Part shown: positions 8,261 through 17,498 of the stretch, piece after piece
Layout: the number at the start of each line of letters is the position of its first letter
Numbering within the stretch: position 1 is the first letter of the stretch
Assembly: GCA_964230215.1 (NCBI GenBank)
Contig: CAXRGQ010000016.1
Span: forward strand, 558,001-622,000
Source of the DNA: JAUILH01 sp964230215
GTDB lineage: Bacteria; Bacteroidota; Bacteroidia; Flavobacteriales_D; JAUILH01
DNA length: 64,000 bases
Reading direction: 5' to 3'
The notes under the pieces: generated by a model
What the model saw: the letters and a program-made list of their open reading frames with translations, nothing else
The model's database searches: none
Told to the model about the DNA's origin: nothing
Translations under genes and position numbers: made by a program

Positions 8261-9691
8261 ATGAAAAAGTTCATTATACCAATAGTCGCTACCGCACTGC
8301 TCACCAGCTGTGCTACTCAGTCCGATATTGCATATGATCAGGATGATGTATACGGCGATTCATCTGATGAAGTATATGCTAGTTCGAAAGAAACTGAAAC
8401 TGACAAGGAGTTTGAGAACTACATAACCGAGTCGGAGCAATCAGATGTTGAGGATTATTACGACCCAAATGCTGCGTATAATGAGAAGTACACGAATTAT
8501 AACGGAAATACGACAATAAACAACTACAATAGTAATTATAGCGGTTGGAACGACCCGTACTATCAGTATCAGTATGGTAGTTATTACGACCCATATTTTA
8601 ATCCATCTTACAACTGGGCCATGTCTTACTATGGACCCTACAGTTACTACAACTCTATGTACTACAGAAGAAATAGAGCATATTGGCGATGGTACAGAAA
8701 TAACTGGAGTTTTTGGGCTGGTTATAACGCTGGATATTGGTCAGGCTATAACGCTGGCTGGGGTTATGGCTGGGGAAGTCCTTATTATGGATGGAACTCA
8801 CCTTACTATGGCTGGGGAAACTCCTACTACGGCGGATGGGGCAACCCATACTATAACGGATGGGGGAATCCTTATGCATACAACCCTTACGGCTATGGCT
8901 ACTATGGTGGCTATAATAACGGAAACGGTTGGAATGGTAATAATTGGGGTGGCTCAAACGATGGCGGAAGCTCTGCCAACTATGGTCCACGCGGTAACAT
9001 GAGCACATCTAGTACTGGTGGGTCTTCTTACTCTGGAAACACATCAAGTACTTACTCAGGCTTAGCAGCAAATCCACCAATCATTAGAGCAGAAAATGGT
9101 AAAGGTGCACAGGCTGTTTACTCTGGTCAAGAACACTCTGGTAGCGCAACTCCAAGTAGATTAAATAATGTGTCACACGTTGAACATATTGGTGGCAGAG
9201 CGGGTAGCAGCAATGCAGTTTCCACTAACTTGAGCGACAACATAAATACCTCTTCTAGTTCAAGAGCTAAATCACCTTTTAAAGGTGACAGAACATACAG
9301 TTCTTACAGTAGTTCTAGTCGCGGAAGCTCGTATTCTAACAGCAGCTCAGAAAGCGGAAGAAATCATTCTGGTTCATCTAGCTATGGTAGTTCAGGTAGA
9401 CAACATTCTTCTAGCTCAACATATTCAGGTAGTTCAAATAGCAGAAACTCGGGATATTCTTCTGGCTCATCGAGAAACAATTCTGGTTACTCTAGCGGGT
9501 CGTCAAGAAGTAATTCAGGATATTCGGGAAGTAGGTCATCTAGCTCATCAAGCTCTGGCAGAAGTTCTGGCTATTCATCAAGCAGTAGATCATCAAGCAG
9601 TAGTAGCAGTGCAGGAAGAAGCAGTTCTTCAAGTTCTAGTTCGCGTTCATCAGGATCATCTAGTTCACGTTCATCTGGAGGTAGAAGATAA
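8261..9691 (+). CDS. Tyr/Gly/Asn/Trp-rich then Ser-rich lipoprotein
   Basis: 476 residues. The lipoprotein signal MKKFIIPIVATALLTSC gives lipidation at Cys17. Three composition zones follow: an acidic segment (residues 20-75), a Tyr/Asn/Gly/Trp-rich segment with repeated YYGW and NPYY-like units (about 80-230), and a Ser-rich, Arg-punctuated tail (about 330-476) ending in GGRR. No catalytic domain is visible. Proteins of this kind are sometimes labelled vitellogenin-like in Bacteroidota and sit beside OmpP1/FadL-type genes, as here (12 bases to the next start). Low complexity explains the long shadow frames on both strands. It is probably an outer-membrane-anchored, surface or periplasmic structural protein, but that is inference. 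Confidence 0.8.
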   Translation: MKKFIIPIVATALLTSCATQSDIAYDQDDVYGDSSDEVYASSKETETDKEFENYITESEQSDVEDYYDPNAAYNEKYTNYNGNTTINNYNSNYSGWNDPYYQYQYGSYYDPYFNPSYNWAMSYYGPYSYYNSMYYRRNRAYWRWYRNNWSFWAGYNAGYWSGYNAGWGYGWGSPYYGWNSPYYGWGNSYYGGWGNPYYNGWGNPYAYNPYGYGYYGGYNNGNGWNGNNWGGSNDGGSSANYGPRGNMSTSSTGGSSYSGNTSSTYSGLAANPPIIRAENGKGAQAVYSGQEHSGSATPSRLNNVSHVEHIGGRAGSSNAVSTNLSDNINTSSSSRAKSPFKGDRTYSSYSSSSRGSSYSNSSSESGRNHSGSSSYGSSGRQHSSSSTYSGSSNSRNSGYSSGSSRNNSGYSSGSSRSNSGYSGSRSSSSSSSGRSSGYSSSSRSSSSSSSAGRSSSSSSSSRSSGSSSSRSSGGRR

Positions 9692-9702
9692 TCTAGTTAG
9701 AT

Positions 9703-11184
9703 ATGAAAAAGTTGTTTTTAATTACGGGAATCATACTCCCCTTGTTGTCTAGTGCCCAAAACGAAATAGATGCATTAAGATATTCGCAGCTTAGCGTTAT
9801 GGGAAGTGCTAGATTTAATGGGATGGCGGGATCCTTCAGCGCTTTAGGGGCAGACTTATCGCTTGGAGCGATTAATCCAGCAGGATTTGGTCGTTACAAT
9901 AAATCTGAAGTTGGAATTAGTTTTGGCGCAAACATTCATGGTACCCAAGCCGATTACAATGGCAATTCAGCTTATAATAGTGATTTAAGAGGTAATTTTA
10001 ATCATATAGGATTTGTTGGTGTTAAGCGATTCGAACAGGATAATTTTAATGAGTGGAAGTCGGTTCAGTTTGGCATTAACTACAATAAACTAGCAACATT
10101 CAATCAAAGCACTACAATTGCAGGATACAACACCAACTCAATGTTAGCTGTGTTTGCGCAACAAGCGAATGGATTTAGCGAATCGGATCTGGAAGGTGCA
10201 CTCCCATTTACATCTTACCTAGCCTATCAATGTTATGCGATAGACCCTCTTTTTACAAATAATGAGTACACTCACCGATTTGTTGGGGTAGATTCTATCA
10301 ATCAATCCAAACAAATAGAGACAAAAGGCGGAATGTATGAGACAAACTTCACCTTAAGTGGTAACTATGGTGATAAATTTAGCATAGGAATGAGTATAGG
10401 CTTACCTTCTGTTCGATACAATGAAAATACGACTCATATAGAAGAACGTGCCGTTGCATCTGGTAGTAACAATGCTGATACTTTAGAGCGATTTGAATAT
10501 GGCTCAGATTTAGTCACCACAGGAAGGGGTATAAATGCAAAACTGGGTGTTATTATCACACCAACTAACAATATAAGGATAGGTGCTGCCATTCACACCC
10601 CCAGCCTAATCACCTTAACCGATTCTTGGCAAAATGACATGTACGCCTACTTTGCCGATGGTGGAATTGAAGCTAAATCATCTGTACTGGGGAGATACAC
10701 CTATCGATTAACCACTCCGACAAAATATATAGGTAGTTTTGGAATCATACTCGCAAAAATGGCAGCAATTAATGCAGAGATTGAGTATATCGACTATGGT
10801 ACCAACAAATTCAAGTCTGCTCGTAATAGCGTATTTTATGACTATAGCGACATCAATCAAACCATAAGTAACCTATATAGCTCAGCCATTAATGCGCGCC
10901 TTGGTGGTGAAGTAAGATTTAGAAATATGTTTGCCAGAGCAGGATATGGATTTAGCGCATCCGCATTTGACAACACTAACGAAGACCTTGTAAAAAACAC
11001 GCCTCACAAACATTTGTATGCAATCGGTTTAGGGTATAGAAACAAATTCTTCTTTGCAGATATTGCTTTCACAGTTCAAAAATGGACTGAGGACTATTAC
11101 CTATATGACCCTGTATTAGTGAATCCTGCAGATTTAAACAGGACATCTTCTAATATTAGTATTGGAGCAGGCCTACGTTTTTAA
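9703..11184 (+). CDS. OmpP1/FadL-like outer-membrane beta-barrel protein
   Basis: 493 residues with a signal peptide (MKKLFLITGIILPLLSSAQ). The mature start QNEIDALRYSQLSVMGSARFNGMAG, followed by alternating barrel strands and a C-terminal strand ending in a Phe (SIGAGLRF), is typical of Bacteroidota OmpP1/FadL-family transporters for hydrophobic compounds. It lies 12 bases after the Ser-rich lipoprotein, probably in the same operon, and overlaps the convergent OsmC gene by four bases. Confidence 0.85.
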   Translation: MKKLFLITGIILPLLSSAQNEIDALRYSQLSVMGSARFNGMAGSFSALGADLSLGAINPAGFGRYNKSEVGISFGANIHGTQADYNGNSAYNSDLRGNFNHIGFVGVKRFEQDNFNEWKSVQFGINYNKLATFNQSTTIAGYNTNSMLAVFAQQANGFSESDLEGALPFTSYLAYQCYAIDPLFTNNEYTHRFVGVDSINQSKQIETKGGMYETNFTLSGNYGDKFSIGMSIGLPSVRYNENTTHIEERAVASGSNNADTLERFEYGSDLVTTGRGINAKLGVIITPTNNIRIGAAIHTPSLITLTDSWQNDMYAYFADGGIEAKSSVLGRYTYRLTTPTKYIGSFGIILAKMAAINAEIEYIDYGTNKFKSARNSVFYDYSDINQTISNLYSSAINARLGGEVRFRNMFARAGYGFSASAFDNTNEDLVKNTPHKHLYAIGLGYRNKFFFADIAFTVQKWTEDYYLYDPVLVNPADLNRTSSNISIGAGLRF

Positions 11185-11585
11185 ACATAACGTATTTTCA
11201 AATCTTGGACGAGTTCTGGATGCAAACTGAGTGCAACTGGACATGTTTTAGCGGCAGCCTCTAATATTTTTTTCTCTTTGTCCGTATAGATATCATCAAG
11301 CTCCATATCTATTTCAATTTTACCAATTCGTCTTGGGTCACTTAACATATGTTTCGTCAAACTTGCCTCACAACGCTTTAATTCGAATCCACTTTTATTA
11401 GCCCTAATCCCCATAATTGTAATCATACAACTACATAAAGATGCGACCACGAGATCCGTTGGTGAAAAGGACTCTCCCTTACCATTATTGTCCACGGGGG
11501 CATCTGTTTCAAGTAGTGTATTCGATTTTAAATGAGTCGATTTTACACTTAAATCACCCAAATAAATAGTTTTGATTGACGCCAT
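11181..11585 (-). CDS. OsmC/Ohr-family protein
   Basis: 134 residues. It carries the family's two reactive cysteines, in SLCSCMITIMG (around residue 51) and TCPVALSLHP (around residue 114), and the PVDNNGKGESFSPTDLVVASL segment. Members are thiol-dependent peroxidases acting on organic hydroperoxides. The cytoplasmic location is supported by the absence of a signal. Its stop codon overlaps that of the barrel gene on the other strand (TTAA shared). Confidence 0.9.
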   Translation of the reverse strand: MASIKTIYLGDLSVKSTHLKSNTLLETDAPVDNNGKGESFSPTDLVVASLCSCMITIMGIRANKSGFELKRCEASLTKHMLSDPRRIGKIEIDMELDDIYTDKEKKILEAAAKTCPVALSLHPELVQDLKIRYV

Positions 11586-11617
11586 ACTTTAAGCTATGAT
11601 TTATCGTTATTATATAG

Positions 11618-11625
11618 TATATTTG
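11618..11625 (+). promoter_or_regulatory. possible -7 element upstream of the 11639 gene
   Basis: TATATTTG matches TAnnTTTG, 13 bases before the ATG at 11639. No clear TTG lies at the -33 distance, so this is only a partial promoter match. Confidence 0.4.
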
Positions 11626-11638
11626 AAGAGTAAAGCTA

Positions 11639-12391
11639 ATGAATTTATTTGCTAAAATATCGTTTTCCGCACTCGCCGTAGTGATGTTTTCTGGTGCCGC
11701 CTATGCGCAGTTACCAGCCAAAAGTGAAGCGGGTTTGCTATACAGGCAGGAAGTAGCTGGGGTAGCGACATTACAATCAAATGGTTGGGGCTTTGGAATG
11801 CGTTATGGCAAGCAGAAAACCGCAAAAGTTAAGCATCTCTTCACCTTCGATTTGGGAACCATGAAACATCCCAAAGAAACAAAGATAATTAACAGCTTTG
11901 CGACAGACGCGAGAGGATATATATATGGTAAAATGAATTCATTTACCGTTTTAAGACCACACTATGGTCAGCGTCACATACTTTTCAAAAAGCTGAGAGA
12001 AAGCGGTGTTGAGTTAGGCTACACATGGAGTGCAGGACCTAGCATTGGTTTGTTAAAACCTATCTATTTAGAAGTATGTCGTCAGATTGGCACCGGAGGG
12101 TGTATTCCATCAACGGAGAAATACGATCCTGAAAGGCATTCTCAAGCAGAAATAACAGGACGTGCTGCTGGCACAAAAGGCTTAGGCGAGATTAGATTTA
12201 AGCCAGGGCTAAGCGCACGAATGGGATTCTATTTCGAGTTTTCCCCATATGACGACGGATTAAAAGCACTAGAAATCGGAACAACTGTGGACGTATTCCC
12301 ACAAGAAATTCAGATAATGGCTGGAGATAATAATAGCTTTTGGTTTCAGTCTTTGTACATAAGCTTTATCTTTGGCAAGAAAATGTTTTAA
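11639..12391 (+). CDS. secreted/outer-membrane-type protein of unknown function, coupled to lipA
   Basis: 250 residues with a signal peptide (FSALAVVMFSGAAYAQ). The body has alternating aromatic and hydrophobic strands and ends in a strand LYISFIFGKKMF, suggesting a small outer-membrane barrel. No named family is recognised. The stop overlaps the lipA start (TAATG at 12389-12393), so translation is coupled to lipoyl synthase, though a functional link is not obvious. Confidence 0.7.
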   Translation: MNLFAKISFSALAVVMFSGAAYAQLPAKSEAGLLYRQEVAGVATLQSNGWGFGMRYGKQKTAKVKHLFTFDLGTMKHPKETKIINSFATDARGYIYGKMNSFTVLRPHYGQRHILFKKLRESGVELGYTWSAGPSIGLLKPIYLEVCRQIGTGGCIPSTEKYDPERHSQAEITGRAAGTKGLGEIRFKPGLSARMGFYFEFSPYDDGLKALEIGTTVDVFPQEIQIMAGDNNSFWFQSLYISFIFGKKMF

Positions 12392-13254
12392 TGCCAGAAG
12401 AAATCACATCTATACGTACTAAAAAGCCAAAATGGCTCCGCGTTAAACTCCCAACTGGTGAGGAGTATAAAAAAGTGCGTCAAATCGTAAGCGAGCATAA
12501 ACTCCACACAATCTGTGAAAGCGGAAATTGCCCGAACATGGGTGAATGTTGGGGTGCGGGTACAGCCACATTTATGATTTTAGGTAATATCTGTACACGC
12601 TCATGTGGTTTTTGTAATGTTGCCACAGGTCGTCCACTTGAAGCAGATCCTTTTGAACCCGGAAGAGTTGCCAATTCGGTTAAACTTATGGGAGTTAAAC
12701 ATTGTGTAATAACAAGTGTTGATAGAGATGACTTAGTGGATGGTGGCTCTGAGATTTGGGCAATGACTGTTCGTGCTATCAGAAAACAAAGCCCATCAAC
12801 AACAATGGAAACATTAATCCCTGATTTTGCTGGTAAATGGGATAATTTGCAGCGCATTATTGATGTAGCACCTGAAATTGTATCTCATAACCTAGAGACT
12901 GTAAGAAGACTAACTAAAGAAGTTAGGATTCAAGCAAAATACAATAGAAGTCTAGAAGTACTTAGACGGTTAAAGAAAGGTGGCATGCGCACAAAATCTG
13001 GTGTAATGTTGGGATTAGGAGAGTCTGAGCAAGAAGTGATCGAAACCATGGAGGATTTAAGGTCTGTTGATGTGGATATTTTAACACTAGGGCAATACCT
13101 CCAACCAACCCCAAAACATCTTCCCGTTTCTGAATTTATCACACCTGAACAGTTTGCAAAATATAAAGAGCTTGGCTTAGAAATGGGTTATAAGTATGTA
13201 GAAAGTGGTCCTTTAGTACGCTCCTCTTACCATGCAGAGCGTCACTTATTCTAA
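12391..13254 (+). CDS. lipA: lipoyl synthase
   Basis: 287 residues from the ATG at 12391, which overlaps the previous stop. The frame is open 17 codons further upstream, but that part lies inside the preceding gene and is not family-like. It is a radical SAM enzyme with two iron-sulfur clusters. The auxiliary-cluster cysteines are C42, C47 and C53 (CESGNCPNMGEC), and the radical SAM CxxxCxxC is C68, C72 and C75 (CTRSCGFC). The C-terminal VRSSYHAE motif supplies the conserved serine ligand. It inserts two sulfurs into octanoyl groups on lipoyl domains. Confidence 0.97.
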   Translation: MPEEITSIRTKKPKWLRVKLPTGEEYKKVRQIVSEHKLHTICESGNCPNMGECWGAGTATFMILGNICTRSCGFCNVATGRPLEADPFEPGRVANSVKLMGVKHCVITSVDRDDLVDGGSEIWAMTVRAIRKQSPSTTMETLIPDFAGKWDNLQRIIDVAPEIVSHNLETVRRLTKEVRIQAKYNRSLEVLRRLKKGGMRTKSGVMLGLGESEQEVIETMEDLRSVDVDILTLGQYLQPTPKHLPVSEFITPEQFAKYKELGLEMGYKYVESGPLVRSSYHAERHLF

Positions 13255-13401
13255 TTCAATCGATCTAGATTTCCTGCCGAATACTCAATAAAAGCTACCA
13301 ATCAGTATTTTTGGTAAACTAATTTATAATGTATTGTTATAAATATGTAAATTAGTAGCGCTTTTAGGTTTAAAATAGTTTAGAACAAATATTATACTTG
13401 T

Positions 13402-16380
13402 ATGAGAAACGGTAAGATTATAGTTGGAGGAGCAGCTGTTGTACTATTAAGTTCAGCATTCTCTTTTAACGCCCTGTTGAAAAATGATGATAGCTCATCT
13501 ACCTACGTTCCAAGAACACATGTGTTTAGTATGGAGGACAAGTCAGTTGCAGATCAGCAAGCTGATTATGAAAGAAGAAGAATTAACTTAGCAACTGGTT
13601 TGTATGAACCAGAAGTTATAAAGGCAGCTCGAGAAGAAGCTATTCGCTATAATAAGACAGCTAGAGAAAGAGCTGTGACTATGGGCTTGGTTGAACTTGG
13701 CCCTGATAACATTGGTGGTAGAACAAGAGCAATAGCTGTTGATCCGAGAGATCAAAATCACATGATTACAGGAAGTGTTTCTGGTACACTGTATGAAACA
13801 TTTGACAGAGGAAATAACTGGTATAAAATTGAATCATTCCCAACGGTTGCGATAGGGTCTGTTGCTATTTCAGATGTGGCGCCGTACAGAATACTTGTTG
13901 GAATTAAAAACTCATGGGATCCTGTAGGTCAAGCAGATGGGTTGTGGGAATCAACAGATGATGGAGCTACTTGGTCTCAAGTTGCAGGATCAGCAGGATT
14001 TAATTACGTGAATGATATATACCCGGTTTCTGGTCAAGATAAATTCATTATTGGATGTTCTGCAGGTTTAAGAGAGTACGATGGTTCTTCTATCTCAACT
14101 CCAGCTGGAGCACCTGCTGGGGGATGCACATCTTTGAGTGTATCTAAAGACAATCAAATTTATATCGCCACTTTCGGAACTACTAAAAGAGTATCTACGG
14201 ATGGTGGAGCCAACTGGCAAACTTTAACGGGAACTGACGTAGGTCCAGGTTCGAGAGTTGAATTTGCTATTTCAGATGTGAAGGTAAACGGTAAATACTA
14301 TGTTTATGCATCTGTTACAAATGGTAACTTAGCTTCTGAGCACGTTTCAACGTCTAATGGTGAGCCTGGAACTTGGAGTGAAACGGCAACTACATCTACA
14401 TTATTCGAACCTTTTAACGGACAAGGAACATACAACAGTTGTATTTCAGTTTATCCTGGAAGAGCAGATAAGATTGTGATTGGTGGAATAGATTTGTATG
14501 ATTGGATTATGGATCCAGGTTCTAACCCTGCGTTTGGGCAATGGGCTCAGATTTCATTTTGGGCTGCATCTCCGCAATCACCAATTTATGTGCACGCGGA
14601 CAACCACTTCTTTGCTTGGAACCCTGATGGTGACATGATAATTACAAATGATGGAGGAATTGGAATATCTCCTGCCCAAGCTGTTGGACAAGTTTTCTTC
14701 CCTGCGAATAAAGGATTTAATGTTACGCAGTTCTACAATATTGGTTATTCTGCTCACGGTCACGTGATTGGAGGAACACAGGATAATGGTACTCTACATA
14801 ATGATTACACTAACAACTCGTTCATGGAGTTTGAAGAAGTATTAGGTGGTGATGGATTCTCTGCCGATATTTCTATTCTTGATGAAGATGTATTATTCGG
14901 TTCACTTTATTACGGCGGATTTAGTAGATCTAATGATGGTGGATTTACGTGGGGATCATTTACTAGTGGTCAAATGAACTCTTGTGGTGCTTTTGGTTCT
15001 ACTGGAGGTGGCGGAGTTGGTGGATTCAACACAGTGACTAGACTTTGGGAAACTAATAATGATTTGAACTCAACAGATTCATTAATGTTTATTCCAAACT
15101 CAACTATGAACCCAGGTGACACTGCGGTTGTCGAGTCTGCTTCATTAGGAATTGAACTTTCTCAAATCCTTACAAGCACTATGACTGTAATTGACACACT
15201 AAATCCTGATGGAACTGTTGTGCAAGGTACAGACACATTAAATTATTTCTTGAATCCAAATAATGGCGATACTATCGACATCAGTTTTGACGATTACCTA
15301 GTTAATGTTGCACTTGATACTTTGATGATTCAAGATAAAATTCAAAGCTGGTATGGCTTTGGTGTTCAGTTTGGAACATGTGAAGGTGTATGGTTAACCA
15401 GAGACGCTATCAGATTCAGTAATACACCATTCTGGTGGAAATTCGAAGAAGATGACGCTGGAACTAACATTGCTAGTATTTCTGACATTGAATTCTCTAA
15501 AGATGGTAACCATATGTACATTGGTACAAGTAGTGGAAACCTATTTAGAGTGAGTGGTCTTAACACCTTATATGCAAACCAATATGACGCAGGATGGTCA
15601 GCTAGTGACCCAAGTATTCTGCCTGCAACTGTAACTGTAACTAGAATTTATAGTGGTTCAAATATTTCTGGTATTTGTGTTGACCCAATGGATCCAGATC
15701 ATGTTGTAATCACACACGCTGGATTTGGAACATCTCAAATTAAGCGAACTACAACTGCTACAACGGATGCACAAACTTCTGGAGCTGGATCGTTCTCAAG
15801 TATCCATGGTTCACTGCCATCAATGCCAGTATATGACGTTGAAATTCACAGAGACTACGCAACAAATGGGCTTATCGTTATAGGTACTGAGTTTGGTATT
15901 TATGCAACTGACAATGGATCAACTTGGGATGTAATTTCAACTCAGAGTGACGTAGGTATGACACCTGTTTATGCAGTAAGACAAAACTGGAGAGGCTTTA
16001 ATGAAGGTTCTTACAGACCAGGTGAGCTTTACTTTGGTACCTTTGGTGCTGGAATTTGGGCTAGTTCTGATTTCTTGTCTACTCCAGACGACATTACGCA
16101 TCAAGAACCAGGAGTAAACTTTATTGCTTCACTTAATGTATATCCTAACCCAATGAGTACAAACGGAAACATTGCTTTCGAAATGAATGAAAGGTCTAAT
16201 GTTACGATTGAAGTTTACTCGCTTGGTGGTAGATTGGTTAAGAGAATCAACGCTGGAAGTATGGGACAAGGTTCTCATACACTTGACATCAATGTTGAAG
16301 ATATGTCTAACGGAACATATATCGTAAACATGATAGCTGGTGAAAGTAAAAAGACAGCAAAAATTATCGTTAATAGATAA
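13402..16380 (+). CDS. T9SS-secreted beta-propeller (BNR/sortilin-like repeat) protein
   Basis: 992 residues with an N-terminal hydrophobic signal. From about residue 105 there are repeats of the BNR/sialidase or VPS10-like type (for example TFDRGNNWYKI, STDDGATWSQV, STDGGANWQTL, SNDGGFTWGSF, TDNGSTWDVI), each the Asp-box pattern S/T-x-D-x-G-x-T-W. The last ~80 residues are a T9SS type-A sorting domain (LNVYPNPMSTNGNI ... IVNR). Exported through the outer membrane by T9SS and attached or released at the surface. No glycosidase catalytic set was identified, so sialidase activity should not be assumed. It stands alone, with a terminator 22 bases downstream. Confidence 0.88.
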   Translation: MRNGKIIVGGAAVVLLSSAFSFNALLKNDDSSSTYVPRTHVFSMEDKSVADQQADYERRRINLATGLYEPEVIKAAREEAIRYNKTARERAVTMGLVELGPDNIGGRTRAIAVDPRDQNHMITGSVSGTLYETFDRGNNWYKIESFPTVAIGSVAISDVAPYRILVGIKNSWDPVGQADGLWESTDDGATWSQVAGSAGFNYVNDIYPVSGQDKFIIGCSAGLREYDGSSISTPAGAPAGGCTSLSVSKDNQIYIATFGTTKRVSTDGGANWQTLTGTDVGPGSRVEFAISDVKVNGKYYVYASVTNGNLASEHVSTSNGEPGTWSETATTSTLFEPFNGQGTYNSCISVYPGRADKIVIGGIDLYDWIMDPGSNPAFGQWAQISFWAASPQSPIYVHADNHFFAWNPDGDMIITNDGGIGISPAQAVGQVFFPANKGFNVTQFYNIGYSAHGHVIGGTQDNGTLHNDYTNNSFMEFEEVLGGDGFSADISILDEDVLFGSLYYGGFSRSNDGGFTWGSFTSGQMNSCGAFGSTGGGGVGGFNTVTRLWETNNDLNSTDSLMFIPNSTMNPGDTAVVESASLGIELSQILTSTMTVIDTLNPDGTVVQGTDTLNYFLNPNNGDTIDISFDDYLVNVALDTLMIQDKIQSWYGFGVQFGTCEGVWLTRDAIRFSNTPFWWKFEEDDAGTNIASISDIEFSKDGNHMYIGTSSGNLFRVSGLNTLYANQYDAGWSASDPSILPATVTVTRIYSGSNISGICVDPMDPDHVVITHAGFGTSQIKRTTTATTDAQTSGAGSFSSIHGSLPSMPVYDVEIHRDYATNGLIVIGTEFGIYATDNGSTWDVISTQSDVGMTPVYAVRQNWRGFNEGSYRPGELYFGTFGAGIWASSDFLSTPDDITHQEPGVNFIASLNVYPNPMSTNGNIAFEMNERSNVTIEVYSLGGRLVKRINAGSMGQGSHTLDINVEDMSNGTYIVNMIAGESKKTAKIIVNR

Positions 16381-16401
16381 TCTATAATACTTGAATAAGT
16401 T

Positions 16402-16432
16402 AAAGCGGTGGACAATGTTCACCGCTTTTTTT
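16402..16432 (+). terminator. rho-independent terminator after the 992-residue T9SS gene
   Basis: A GC-rich hairpin (GCGGTGGAC with GTTCACCGC, one G-U pair, loop AAT) is followed by seven T residues, starting 22 bases after the stop at 16380. Confidence 0.9.
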
Positions 16433-16445
16433 ATATACTCGTGTC

Positions 16446-16925
16446 ATGAGCCAGAATATCCATCGAAATATTGAACGAACAAAGCAGTTAATTAATAACT
16501 TAGAAATAGAAAGTATTGAAAACACCTTAAACACAAATGTTTCAAAAAAAGATGTGTTTTGGCAATGCGATCATATATGCAGAGCAATTGTGGCGATAGT
16601 ACAGGGCTTAAAAGCTGCTAAAGAGACTCCTTTCAAGAACAATATGTCTATCTCAGGTAAACTGCTCATTAGCGTAGCATATTTTCCTCGTGGAAAAGGA
16701 AAAGCACCCAAGCCAACAATCACAGACGATGAAATCACTCGAGAGTCATTAATGGAAATAAAAAGAAGGGCCTTCGAAGAATTAGAATCGGTTGAAAACC
16801 TAGATAACAGCGCCTATTTTAAACACCCACTATTCGGTCATATGAATCTAAAATGGGCGAGTAAATTACTCTATGTCCACACGAAACATCACTACAAAAT
16901 TGTTAAGGATATTTCAAAATCCTAA
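16446..16925 (+). CDS. DUF1569-like (DinB-superfamily) protein
   Basis: 159 residues, cytoplasmic. The late motif HPLFGHMNLKWASKLLYVHTKHHYKIV matches the HPFFG..W...YKHLDHH pattern of DUF1569. The upstream WQCDHICRAIVAI supplies the second His region. DinB-like four-helix proteins often bind a metal through three histidines, and thiol-transferase roles are known for some members. The start is 14 bases after the preceding terminator. The specific function is unknown. Confidence 0.75.
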   Translation: MSQNIHRNIERTKQLINNLEIESIENTLNTNVSKKDVFWQCDHICRAIVAIVQGLKAAKETPFKNNMSISGKLLISVAYFPRGKGKAPKPTITDDEITRESLMEIKRRAFEELESVENLDNSAYFKHPLFGHMNLKWASKLLYVHTKHHYKIVKDISKS

Positions 16926-17017
16926 TGTAGTGTAATCGTCCTACACAGTTGGGATGCTAATGCAACCTATTCGTCGAAATGTCGTCTTGTTTAAACAACA
17001 AAGCATTTGATTTGTTG

Positions 17018-17025
17018 TAGTTTTG
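17018..17025 (+). promoter_or_regulatory. possible -7 element upstream of the 17045 gene
   Basis: TAGTTTTG fits TAnnTTTG and lies 19 bases before the ATG at 17045. A TTG at the right -33 distance is lacking (the nearest is 28 bases away), so the support is partial. Confidence 0.4.
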
Positions 17026-17044
17026 TACTTACAATAAATGAACT

Positions 17045-17488
17045 ATGAAATCTAAATTACTATTGGCTGTTGCTTGCATATTTAGCTTCAGCATATCATT
17101 CGCTCAATCGGTAGAAATATCGAATCTTAGCACAGAATGGGAAGAAATAACTTCTGTCGATGGCATAAGTATCTCTGCAAAAATCGCAGATTGTGACTTT
17201 AACATTGGTTATGACGAACAACGTGTGTTATTGCAAATTAAGAACTCAAATAGTTCTAATAAAATCGTTCAGTTTGACGTCAATAGATATAGCAATGACC
17301 AATGTCTAAATTGTAACTCAAACGGTGAAAATCACAGAATAGTTAGAGTTCAAGCAAACCAAACTATATCGGCCGAATGCGCTCGAGAAGAGTATATCGA
17401 AATGCAAGTATATGTCAAGTTTGTTAGTCGCGAAACACCAGACGCTTTGAACAAGATTGAACTTCAAAATATAATAGTAACCAACTAA
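17045..17488 (+). CDS. secreted protein of unknown function
   Basis: 147 residues with a signal peptide (MKSKLLLAVACIFSFSISFAQ). The mature part is a compact beta-rich domain with cysteines in DCDF and in QCLNCNSNGENH, plus a late C around AECAREE, which could form disulfides. No family is recognised. It lies 10 bases upstream of the type-B T9SS giant, so the two are probably co-expressed and it may accompany that protein in the envelope. Confidence 0.68.
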   Translation: MKSKLLLAVACIFSFSISFAQSVEISNLSTEWEEITSVDGISISAKIADCDFNIGYDEQRVLLQIKNSNSSNKIVQFDVNRYSNDQCLNCNSNGENHRIVRVQANQTISAECAREEYIEMQVYVKFVSRETPDALNKIELQNIIVTN

Positions 17489-17498
17489 GATCTTTACA

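Noticed and set aside
8574..9752. Open frames on both strands inside and just past the Ser/Tyr-rich lipoprotein
   Set aside because: They arise from repetitive codons of the lipoprotein gene. One runs into the next gene out of frame. None has a signal or known motif.
12340..12390. Upstream extension of lipA
   Set aside because: The open frame begins inside the preceding gene and the extra 17 residues do not resemble lipoyl synthases; the TAATG start at 12391 fits.
13402..16380. Sialidase
   Set aside because: Asp-box repeats are present, but no catalytic Arg triad or Tyr/Glu pair of sialidases was identified; T9SS propeller protein is safer.
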